Below, one piece after another: positions 1 to 7,029 of a stretch of 15,851 nucleotides of DNA. Made by a program: the position numbers and the translations under genes. The notes beneath the pieces were generated by a model. That model made no database searches, was not told the origin of the DNA, and saw only the letters and a program-made list of their open reading frames with translations. How positions within the stretch are numbered: the first letter of the stretch is position 1; every line of letters begins with the position of its first letter. The stretch is from Chloroflexota bacterium. Lineage in GTDB: Bacteria > Chloroflexota > Limnocylindria > QHBO01. The stretch covers positions 10,435 through 26,285 of the forward strand of contig VBKA01000009.1 in the NCBI GenBank assembly GCA_005879815.1, read 5' to 3'.

Positions 1-114
1 CGTCGTCCATTGGGTGAAACGGCAAACCCGATGATGGCGCCCACGCCGCGCGTCGCGGATCAGAGACTCTCTCCCCTTAGAGTGAATGACATCGATGCCC
101 GGGGGCCAAACGGC

Positions 115-771
115 TCAGGGATCGACGATCACCGCGCCGGCGGCGGCGGCCCCTTCGGCGCAGTAGTACGGGAACGTTCCGGTAGCAGCAAGCGTGACCG
201 CGCGTAACGTGCCGCCGGTCGTGGGCGAGGCAAAAGGGCTGCCTGGGTCCGGCGATCCGACGACGCCGCCGACGAGCGAGCACATCGAGAAGTCACCTCC
301 ATCTGTGGTGAACGTCACCTGCGCCCCCTTCGACACACGAATGCACTCCGGACCGAAATCGCCCAACACCAGCGGACCGAGGACTTCGAACGTGAGGTGG
401 ACCGTGACCTCCGCTTCGCCGCGATGATCTTCGGCCCAGGCGGCGCTGCAGCGGTTGACGGTCGGCCCCCAATCGGCCTCGCAATAGGCGAGCCCCTCGT
501 CGCGGCAGTGTCGGAGGACGATTTGTCGCTGGCGAGCGCAAGACTCCACCTTCACGCAGTTCTTCCTACCCAAGCAAACCCGGCCGAGAGGCAGTGACTC
601 GGCGCACGTCCTCACCAGGGGCCGGCAGGTTCGGCGGCACTTGCGTCGCACCGTCCCTGCGCCGGCGTGACTCGTGACGACCAGCGTTACCAGCGCAACA
701 GCGAGCAGTGGCCCGATCCGTACCGCTGTCCGAGCACCCGTACGTCTTCCTCGCGTCGACATCGTCATCAT
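115..771 (-). CDS. Secreted Cys-rich protein with degenerate cupredoxin-like C-terminal domain
   Basis: A 218-residue protein. Residues 1-16 are basic and are followed by a hydrophobic stretch (about 19-35) ending in SHAGAG, which fits a Sec signal peptide. Residues 45-108 hold nine cysteines, including CRRTC, suggesting a disulfide-stabilised extracytoplasmic module. Residues 120-218 read like a cupredoxin beta-sandwich (VTVHLTFEV, IRVSKGAQVTF, then GTFPYYCAEG near the end and VIV). The type 1 copper ligands are not intact: no His follows the C204 region and none lies in the GDFSMC segment, so copper binding is doubtful. The start has three ATGs (771, 768, 762). AAGAGGA lies just upstream and suits 771 or 768. 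No same-strand partner is close. The function is unknown; the fold assignment is by pattern only. Confidence 0.75.
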   Translation of the reverse strand: MMTMSTRGRRTGARTAVRIGPLLAVALVTLVVTSHAGAGTVRRKCRRTCRPLVRTCAESLPLGRVCLGRKNCVKVESCARQRQIVLRHCRDEGLAYCEADWGPTVNRCSAAWAEDHRGEAEVTVHLTFEVLGPLVLGDFGPECIRVSKGAQVTFTTDGGDFSMCSLVGGVVGSPDPGSPFASPTTGGTLRAVTLAATGTFPYYCAEGAAAAGAVIVDP

Positions 772-1410
772 GCATCCTCTTGTCGGACCCTGCGCACTGG
801 GCGGCGGCGAGGGGCTCCAGGGAAGACCCGCGCCAGCTCATCGCCAAGCGACTCGTCGCCGCCCAGCATTCCCCCCTCGGTTGCTCACTCCCGAATGTTG
901 TTTTCCACGACGATCTTCAGCACGGGTTTGCTCGCAGACAGCATACGGACGCGATCCTGTGGCCGGTAACGGTCACATCGAACGTCGCAGAAAGGACGTG
1001 ATGCTCGTCCGGAGCGATCTGTATCTGTTCGGCGGTCAGCACCAGCGTTGCGCACCATCCATGGAACCACATTCTCGGGCCCCCCATTTCTTCGCCGGCC
1101 CCGTTTCCGCTCCGAGTAGCCTGCCCCTCCGGATAGCCTCAAGATGGGGGACAAAGGCACCGTCATGGGATAATCGGGGCCTTCCCTCTTCGTGTCCTTT
1201 GGCCGCAGAGGCGCGGCCACATCTCCAGCTTACCGCTCCGTGGGCCGGTCGGAGTGGAGAGAACGAGGACTCAGACCTTCGGTTCATCATTGTCGCCTTT
1301 CGCATCGACGCCATTGACGCCCTCCGATATGCCTGGCGTAAGAAATGCGATCACACTGTGCACTCGCCATAACGGCAGCCGGTCCGGGTGGGGCGAAGCC
1401 TCTCGCGCCC
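772..1410. other. Gene-poor stretch with possible gene remnant
   Basis: No intact gene with a convincing start and ribosome site is seen in these 640 bases. The only coding-like signal is the minus-strand remnant at about 885-1120, described separately. Other open frames here are Arg/Ser/Pro-rich in the way expected of non-coding high-GC DNA. A short tandem CTAACGTGCTCCTAACGT lies at 1411-1428, at the end of the neighbouring small gene. Confidence 0.5.
885..1120 (-). pseudogene. Possible frameshifted C-terminal gene remnant
   Basis: Two minus-strand frames look like consecutive pieces of one protein. The upstream piece, in the frame of ATG 1087-1085, reads ATLVLTAEQIQIAPDEHHV and then ATFDVTVTGH. 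It then degenerates to a stop. One frame over, DRVRMLSASKPVLKIVVEN continues to a TGA at 887-885. The switch lies near 955-975. The amphipathic, beta-strand-like composition is unlike the Arg-rich shadows around it. I do not recognise a family. It may be a decayed gene, a gene with a sequencing indel, or chance. Confidence 0.22.
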
Positions 1411-1647
1411 CTAACGTGCTCCTAACGTCCCCTCGTCGAAGACCGCGTCCGGCTCCTCGCTCGTGGGTTCGATCTCGTGAGCGAAGAGGATGAGCCTCTG
1501 GCCGGTGTCGAAGTCGACGGTGAAGAGCTCGCGGCCAACGTTCTCGCGGCGTGAGACGAGCATCCCTTGCGTCGCCCGGCGGACGATCCCGGCTGAGTAC
1601 ACGATCGTGCGCGTCGAGCGACAACGCGTTCCAGACACGAGTGACAT
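1411..1647 (-). CDS. Small hypothetical protein, second gene of a two-gene unit
   Basis: A 78-residue protein beginning MSLVSGTRC. The ATG at 1647 is chosen because AGGAAGGAGA sits at ideal distance upstream; the frame is open further upstream but without such a signal. The body is a compact alternation of strand-like segments (RTIVYSAGIVRR, GMLVSRREN, ELFTVDFDTGQRLILFAHEI) and ends in an acidic tail. There is no signal peptide or membrane segment. It follows the 56-residue gene by 20 bases on the same strand, so the two are probably co-transcribed and translated in similar amounts. I do not recognise the family. It could be a small regulatory or binding protein. Confidence 0.65.
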   Translation of the reverse strand: MSLVSGTRCRSTRTIVYSAGIVRRATQGMLVSRRENVGRELFTVDFDTGQRLILFAHEIEPTSEEPDAVFDEGTLGAR

Positions 1648-1667
1648 GGCCGTCTCCTTCCTCGCGA

Positions 1668-1838
1668 TCAGGCGGCCGCGAGCGCGTTCGTGTCGAACCG
1701 CGCGCCCCGGAAGGTCCCGCACAGGTGGACACGGCCGCGGTTCACCATGTAGACGACCGTGGCGATGATCTCGGCCTCCGAGCGGGCGTTCTCAGCGACT
1801 GCGGTGACGAGATCGAGCAACGTGACGGTTGGAGCCAT
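1668..1838 (-). CDS. Small hypothetical protein, first gene of a two-gene unit
   Basis: A 56-residue protein beginning MAPTVTLLDLV. It has a helical N-terminal half (LLDLVTAVAENARSEAEIIA) and a Gly/Arg-rich end (VNRGRVHLCGTFRGARFD). GAAGGAGG lies 8-9 bases upstream of the ATG at 1838 and overlaps a possible longer start at 1862, which argues for the shorter form. It is followed 20 bases later by the 78-residue gene. The pattern EAEIIATVVYMVNRGRV resembles a short helix-turn element but I cannot name a domain. The family and function are not recognised. Confidence 0.65.
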   Translation of the reverse strand: MAPTVTLLDLVTAVAENARSEAEIIATVVYMVNRGRVHLCGTFRGARFDTNALAAA

Positions 1839-2193
1839 TGGCCAAGCCTCCTTCAGGGGCATGCGCAGGTTCGATGCTTGCCGCGATGCCACGGTGCTGC
1901 CGTATTTCGCCCTTCCCACCCAACAATGCGTGAAAGGACGGGCCACACTGTGACCGGCGCGGTCACAGCTCCCCGGTCCTGAAGAGCCGCGTAGTGACGC
2001 TGGAGGGCGCTCTACTTCGCGGGCTTCTTGTCGTTCGTGAGATCTTGTGCGTCGAATCGCCCGAGTTGACGCGGCGCCCCAGTGCAGAACCGCAGGGACC
2101 GTGCCCATGTTCCAGCAACATCCGTTCATAGCCCCTCTGGGCAAAAGACCCCCGTAAAATTAGGCGTTCCGTAGGGTCTCAGCCGAAGGCACG
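1839..2193. other. Divergent intergenic region
   Basis: This separates the minus-strand small gene pair from the plus-strand acyl synthase-like gene, so promoters for both should lie here. A perfect inverted repeat sits at 1948-1968. A weak minus-strand promoter-like pair (TTGTTG, 15 bases, ATACGG) lies at about 1904-1930. A coding-like minus-strand tail ending in QDLTNDKKPAK and TAG lies at about 2032-2090 but has no usable start in frame, so it is not called as a gene. Confidence 0.4.
1948..1968. promoter_or_regulatory. Perfect inverted repeat, candidate operator
   Basis: CTGTGACCG, then GCG, then CGGTCACAG: nine paired bases around a three-base centre. It lies 110 bases upstream of the minus-strand small genes and about 226 bases upstream of the plus-strand acyl synthase-like gene. 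The TGTGA/TCACA half-sites recall CRP/FNR-type sites, but the spacer is nine bases rather than six, so a CRP site is not claimed. A dimeric regulator site or a small hairpin are both possible. Confidence 0.45.
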
Positions 2194-2958
2194 ATGGTTG
2201 CTGAAAGTGCCTCTGGGAGGGGCATGCAGCCAGGGACAGAGAGCACGGAAGAGTCTGGGGCCCTAGCGGACGGCGACAGCCTGGCGAGGCTACTCCGCGG
2301 CTACCGCTTCTCTCTCTGCGAGACGACCGAGGCGGTGGCGCAGGCGCTCGACGTCCGCCGCCGCGTCTACGTCGACGAAAGGGGATACGACGCGCCCGTC
2401 CCCGACGAGTACGACCAGCGCTCGTGGTTCCTCGTCGCTGAGCACCTCGAGACGGAGGAAGCTGTCGGCTCGATGCGCCTGACGCCGCGCTTCGCGGGTC
2501 CGTTCGAGGCCGACGAGTACTTCCGGCTCCCAGCGCACGTTCGCTCCCCGCACGCGGTCGAGCTCAACCGCTTCGCGATCCCGCGCTCCTACTGCAAAGG
2601 CAAGACCTTGCTGCCAATTGTATCCCTCGGCCTGTTCAAGCTGGTGATGGAATACCTCCGCCACATCGACGCGCACAGGATGCTGATCGCGTCCAAGCCG
2701 GAAAGTGTGTGCACCTACCAGTGGATGGGGTTCGAACGCACGGGGCTCACCGCGCCGTACGGCGGGTTCGACCACTCGGAACACGAGCTCCTCACCTATG
2801 AGCTCCACCGTTCGCCGAAGGCTCTCTCCGACCATCCCCTCCACGATTTCTTCGTCCGCATGCGGTACCAGGAGGTTCGTCTGCCGCGCCACATTCCGGA
2901 GCTCAGCATCGCGGTGCCGCTGGCGCGCGACGCGCTGAGGGTGCGCAGGAGCGTCTGA
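2194..2958 (+). CDS. LuxI/FeeM-like N-acyl amino acid or acyl-homoserine lactone synthase-type GNAT protein
   Basis: A 254-residue cytoplasmic protein. It carries the spaced residues typical of acyl-ACP-dependent N-acyl synthases of the LuxI and FeeM kind: R55-R57 followed by VYVDERGY, an acidic DEYDQRSWFLVAE segment (71-83), VGSMRLTP with R95, and VELNRF at 122-127 matching the E-x-x-R motif. Such enzymes join a fatty acyl group from acyl-ACP to an amino acid or amine. The substrate cannot be read from the sequence. The C-terminal part (MLIASKPESVCTYQWMGFERTG) fits the remaining GNAT core. The start is uncertain: ATG 2194 has GAAGG close by, and ATG 2224 (244 residues) has GGGAGGGG at short spacing. 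It lies upstream of, and on the same strand as, the transporter and KAS III operon, but 853 bases away. A plain GNAT acetyltransferase is the alternative. Confidence 0.7.
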   Translation: MVAESASGRGMQPGTESTEESGALADGDSLARLLRGYRFSLCETTEAVAQALDVRRRVYVDERGYDAPVPDEYDQRSWFLVAEHLETEEAVGSMRLTPRFAGPFEADEYFRLPAHVRSPHAVELNRFAIPRSYCKGKTLLPIVSLGLFKLVMEYLRHIDAHRMLIASKPESVCTYQWMGFERTGLTAPYGGFDHSEHELLTYELHRSPKALSDHPLHDFFVRMRYQEVRLPRHIPELSIAVPLARDALRVRRSV

Positions 2959-3811
2959 CCCCGGCACATGGCGCAACCAGACCTGGGCCGTCCGGCTGGA
3001 GGTGCGGAGGGCCCTCGCAGCGCGGGAGGTGCATGGTACCGTGCCGTGTCGCCCGTTTGGGCCATGCCGCCCCAGGAGAAGATCGCCGTGTCGAGGGGGA
3101 CGTGACGGGCTCCCTCGAGTGCCCGCACTCGTGTCGGTGTCCCTGCGCCGCAGGTCTCGGTCACCGAGTGGCTTGCGGCGCTCTGCGACCAATCCGGTGT
3201 CCGCATCCTCGATGCGACGGCGAAGGCCTGTAGCGCCTGGGCTGCGCGCTTTGAACCGCGCTTGGGGAGACGAAACGCGCATTGACGATATCCCCAGCAG
3301 AAATCAGGACTTGGTCCCGCCATCAGCCGTCCGCTCGTCAGGGCAGAGCCGCTTGACGGCGACGGACGCGACCGGGGTTACATGCTGACGGGCGGCATTC
3401 CTGGACCCTTTGGCGAACTCCATCAATCCGGCTATCCCGTGCTCTTCACGTTGTGCCCCGATTTTTCACGCAGAGGGGATAGGGTGGACAGGACAAGCTA
3501 AGCGGTCTCTGCCTCAGAGGCGATGACGATCCCGATCCGGGGTAAAGCCCTATTCTGCTACGGATACCGTGCTCGATCCCCTCGCAAACGGTTTCATCGA
3601 AGAGGTGTTACGGGACCGCCAGCGCTTGAGCCGCAAGGCGAACCGTTTCGCTTCCGGGGCAACCATACCCGTCGGCGACCTCGTCCTTGCGCGGGGCCCC
3701 GACACTGGAAAGCCTCGTCATCCCGCAAGCGGATGCTGAGCTCTCTGTGCGGGCCTAAGTGGTGCGGATCGACGTTGCGACCGAAGATCGACGGCGTTTC
3801 GCCCGGGTGAG
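2959..3811. other. Intergenic stretch with gene scraps
   Basis: No intact gene is supported. Two short plus-strand frames look coding but incomplete. The first is open at 3106-3285, has no start codon and contains VSVTEWLAALCDQSGVRILD. The second, at 3569-3739, is listed separately. Just before the ABC gene, VVRIDVATEDRRRFARV is open at about 3758-3808 and ends in a TGA overlapping the ABC start region. These may be pieces of one or more decayed genes that once filled the gap between the acyl synthase-like gene and the transporter operon. Confidence 0.35.
3569..3739 (+). CDS. Short unassigned ORF, possible gene fragment
   Basis: A 56-codon frame starting at GTG 3569 and reading VLDPLANGFIEEVLRDRQRL, then SRKANRFASGATIPVGDLVL. 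The composition is that of a real soluble helical protein N-terminus, unlike the Arg-rich frames around it. No clear ribosome site is present. It breaks down after GDLVLARGPDTGK and stops, while another frame resumes with ADAELSVRA. It may be the head of a decayed gene. The family is not recognised. Confidence 0.25.
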   Translation: MLDPLANGFIEEVLRDRQRLSRKANRFASGATIPVGDLVLARGPDTGKPRHPASGC

Positions 3812-4528
3812 ATGATCGAGTTCCGGAAGGTCACCAAGGTCTTCGGCAGCGGCCAGACGAGTGTCAGGGCCGTCAACGACGTTTCCTTCCGATGCCCTCG
3901 AGGCGCGTTCTGGGCGCTCATGGGCCCAAGCGGCTCGGGGAAGAGCACGATTCTACACCTCATCGCCGGGCTGACGCCCCCGACTGAAGGATCCATCATC
4001 GTCGAGGGTGCGGACGTCTCCAAGATGACGTCGGCTGAGGCAGCGGCATTGAGGCGGCGGCGCATCGGGTATGTGCTCCAGACCTTCAACCTGATGCCGT
4101 TTCTCACCGTGGCGGAGAACGTCGGAATGCCGCTCGTACTCGACGGGGTCAAGCAAGCGGAGGTGAATGGTCGTGTGAAGGAGGCACTGACGATGGTGAG
4201 CATGTCCCACCGCGCCTCTCATCACCCGACTCACCTGTCCGGTGGCGAGCAGCAACGGGTGGCGATCGCCCGAGCCCTCGTCATCCGGCCAGCCATCGCG
4301 CTCGCCGACGAGCCTACCGGCAACCTTGACCGGGCTGCCGGCCGGGTCCTGATGGATCTCCTCCAGGACGTCAACGAGCGGACGGGGGTGACCGTACTGC
4401 TCGTCACGCATGATCCCGTGTTTGCCGCCTACGCGACGCGGGTGCTGCGGATCGTCGATGGCACCTTGCGGCAGGACACGGAGCTCACGCATGAGGTCGA
4501 GGAGCGCGACCTGAGCCTCGCGAGGTAG
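3812..4528 (+). CDS. ABC transporter ATP-binding protein, LolD/MacB type
   Basis: A 238-residue cytoplasmic ATPase of the MacB/LolD/FtsE group, which powers FtsX-type permeases through mechanotransmission rather than classic import. All motifs are intact: Walker A GPSGSGKST (38-46), Q-loop Q90 in YVLQTFNLMP, signature LSGGEQQ (142-148), Walker B AIALADEP (161-168), and H-loop H200 in LLVTHD. The length is normal for the family. Start ATG 3812 has only a weak GGTGAG upstream. The TAG stop (4526-4528) shares its G with the GTG start of the permease, so translation of the two is coupled. The likely role is export or outer-membrane-directed transport of a lipid-like product, given the neighbouring condensing enzyme. 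The substrate is not known. Confidence 0.93.
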   Translation: MIEFRKVTKVFGSGQTSVRAVNDVSFRCPRGAFWALMGPSGSGKSTILHLIAGLTPPTEGSIIVEGADVSKMTSAEAAALRRRRIGYVLQTFNLMPFLTVAENVGMPLVLDGVKQAEVNGRVKEALTMVSMSHRASHHPTHLSGGEQQRVAIARALVIRPAIALADEPTGNLDRAAGRVLMDLLQDVNERTGVTVLLVTHDPVFAAYATRVLRIVDGTLRQDTELTHEVEERDLSLAR

Positions 4529-5440
4529 TGCGGCCATCGCCTATGTTGCGGCTCTTCCGCCAGATCAGCCTTCGACAGCTCCGCGCGAGCTGGGGGCGGA
4601 CGAGCCTCATCGTCGGCGGCGTGGCGGTGGGGATCGCCCTCGTCGTCGCGATCAACGTCATCAACCGCAGCGTCCTCGACGGCTTCCGCAGCGCCATCGA
4701 GCTCCTCGCGGGCCCTGCGGCGCTCGAGGTGACTCTCGGGGTCGGCGAGGTCGGCTTTCCCGAGTCGGTTGCCGACACCGTCCGCGCGGACCCGGACGTG
4801 AGGGCGGTCGTCCCGCTGGTGCACGGGACGATCTCGCTCGCCGACGACCCGCGGGAGACGCTCCAGCTCTTCGGCACCGACCTGACGGCCGAGGAGGAGC
4901 TGCGCCGCTATCAGGTCACCGCGGCGACTGACCGCCGCCAGGCGCTCCGTGCGCTCGAGGATCCGCGCTCCCTCTTCCTCACCACTGCGTTCGCGGTGCG
5001 TCACGGCGTCGGGGTTGGCCGCACGGTCCGTCTCTCCACGCCGAGCGGGGTCGACAACTTCACGGTTCGCGCGGTCCTCGAGACCGAGGGCGTGGCGGCC
5101 GCCTTCGGCGGGCAGCTCGCGGTCATGGACCTGCCAGCGGCCCAACACCTGCTCGGGAAGGACCAGCGCGTAGATCAGGTCGATGTCGTGCTGCGTGACG
5201 GCGCCGACCCGGCGGTCGTCGCGCATCGCCTCACCATCGCGCTTCCCGACGTCCTGACGGTCGCTGCGCCGGCTCAGCGAGCGGCACGGTACGACGGCGT
5301 CCTCGCCGCCTACCAGGCAATGCTCACCGGACTCAGCACCCTCTGCCTCGTGGCCGGTTTCTTCATCATCTACAACACCACCGCCACCGGCGCCCTCCAC
5401 CGCGCCCTTGTCATGGCCGGGCTTCGCCTGATCGGTGCGA
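4528..5440 (+). pseudogene. FtsX-family ABC permease, N-terminal part before first frameshift
   Basis: Residues 1-304 of an ABC permease starting at GTG 4528 (TAGTG overlap with the ATPase); ATG 4543 (MLRLFRQISLRQL) is an alternative start. A first membrane segment lies at 26-45 (SLIVGGVAVGIALVVAINVI), followed by a MacB-like periplasmic domain (about 50-255) and a second membrane segment at 264-283. The family motif follows as VMAGLRLIGA. The frame is then wrong: the homologous sequence resumes one frame over with LILGTIGTALG. The second FtsX domain of the same protein has 13 residues (DDRVVGRSVTLES) between its GA and the matching helix. Here they are missing, so the lesion is a deletion of roughly a dozen codons plus a frame change, at about 5432-5440. 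The original frame stays open to 6672 but as Arg/Gly-rich nonsense. Confidence 0.85.
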
Positions 5441-7029
5441 CTGATCCTCGGGACGATCGGCACCGCGCTCGGTATGGTGATCGGCATCGGCCTCGCCTCG
5501 CTCCTGACGGGGCTCGTGACCGACTCGATGGGCATCAACTTCCAGCTCCGCTTCCCCGTGCACGGGGTCAGCATCGACCCCGCCCAGCAGGCTCTCATCG
5601 CGGTCGCCGGCGTGGCGACGGCGGTGTGCGCGTCGTACCTAGCCGTTCGTCGGGTGGCGAGGCTCGACCCGCTCGAGGTGATGCGGACCGACCCCCGGAC
5701 GATCCGTGCGGATCGGCCGTCGTCAGGCCTTGTCGTCCTGTGGGCGGGGCTCGTCGCGATCAGCGCCCTCGCGCTCCTCGCCGAGGAGCGCTTGAAGTCG
5801 GCGGCTCTCGGGAACCTCGGCTCGACACTTTGGAACGTCTCCGTGATTGTGATCGCGATCCCCATGGTGGGATGGCTCGCGGGCCTCCTCAAGCGGATCC
5901 TGCCCGCCCTGTGGAGGGCCGAGGGGCAGATGGCGGCGGAGAGCCTTTTCCGCTCGGTCAGACGGACGGGCGTGACAGCCGCTGCGATCGCTCTCGTGCT
6001 CACCGTTGCGGTCGGGGTCTCGTCCCTCTCGCTCAGCTTCCGGCGGTCGATGATCGCATACATCGGGCGCGTGCTCAGCGGCGACCTGGCGGTGAGCGCC
6101 GTGAGCACCGAGGGCGGCTGGCTCGAGACGCCGATTCCCGACAGCCTCGTGTCCGAGATGGCAGCCATCCCGGGCGTGGCGCAGGTCGAGGCGGGCCGCA
6201 TCATGCCGGGCCAGGTGTACGGCGGCGAACGGATCGGGCTCCTCGCGTTGACGGATGGCGCGTTCGACCCCGTGCGCTACCCGGCCGGCTGGTACCGCGA
6301 GGGGAAGGCAGACGACGCGGTGCGCGCACTTCGCGCCGGGACGGGCCTGCTGGCGTCGACGACGCTCTCGGACCGCCTCGGTCTGCATGTCGGCGATCGC
6401 ATGCGGCTGCCGACGCCCACCGGGCAACTCGACCTGCCCATCGTGGGCGTCGTCCCGGATTACGTCGGGGACCGCGGCAGCGTGATCTTGAGCCGGCGGC
6501 TCCTGATCGAGCGCTGGGGCGAGCGGACGGTGAGCCGCATTCACCTCTTCCTCGAGCCCGGGGCGTCGCTCGAACAAGTGCGGCAGGACATCGCGGGACG
6601 GGTCGGCGACCGCTACCGCCTGAAGATTCTGTCCCTGCGCGAGGTGCTCGAGTACCACGACCGCATGCTTAACCGGGCATTCGCTTTTAGCTCCGCTATC
6701 CAGATCCTGATCGTCATCGTGACTGTCTGCGGTATCTTCGACCTCTTGCTGTCGAGCATCGCCGAGCGGCGGCGGGAGCTGGCCCTCTGGAGACTCGTCG
6801 GGGCGGACGACCGCGTCGTTGGCCGCTCGGTAACACTCGAGTCGGTAACGATCGGCGCCCTCGGCGCCGTTATGGGCGTGGCCGTCGGTCTGGTCACGGC
6901 GTGGACGTGGATCCGGTTCAACTTCCGATATCTGATCGGGTACGAGCTCGAGTACCACTTCGCGCTTGGTTCCGCGTTGTGGTGCGTGATCCCCGCCAGT
7001 CGGTCCTGATCGGCATCAGGGACGAGTAG
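5435..7029 (+). pseudogene. FtsX-family ABC permease, C-terminal part with second frameshift at the end
   Basis: The open frame 5435-7009 continues the permease. It holds two helices after the lesion (GTIGTALGMVIGIGLASLL and an AVAGVATAVCASYLAV helix), the linker LDPLEVMR, two further helices (about 80-132), a third (RTGVTAAAIALVLTVAVG), and a second periplasmic domain. The second FtsX core then reads IAERRRELALWRLVGADDRV. After YHFALGSALWCV the frame should run through a last helix of about 20 residues. Instead it reads IPASRS and stops at 7009. The family tail RQSVLIGIRDE is present in the frame used by the N-terminal part and ends at TAG 7027-7029, which overlaps the next GTG. So a second deletion (length 1 mod 3) removed the last helix near 6990 and restored the first frame. 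As it stands the protein would be non-functional. Confidence 0.85.

Noticed and set aside
1948..1968. CRP/FNR binding site
   Set aside because: The TGTGA and TCACA halves are present but nine bases apart instead of six. Kept only as an unassigned inverted repeat.
2290..3282. Long minus-strand frame of 330 codons opposite the acyl synthase-like gene
   Set aside because: It is the antisense shadow of the plus-strand gene: Arg/Glu/Val-rich, no motifs, and it runs through the synthase-like coding region.
4429..6204. Minus-strand 591-codon frame opposite the permease
   Set aside because: A high-GC antisense shadow with low-complexity Arg/Ala/Thr composition. The plus strand carries a recognisable FtsX protein.
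5723..6958. Minus-strand 411-codon frame
   Set aside because: Also a shadow of the permease, with no family features.
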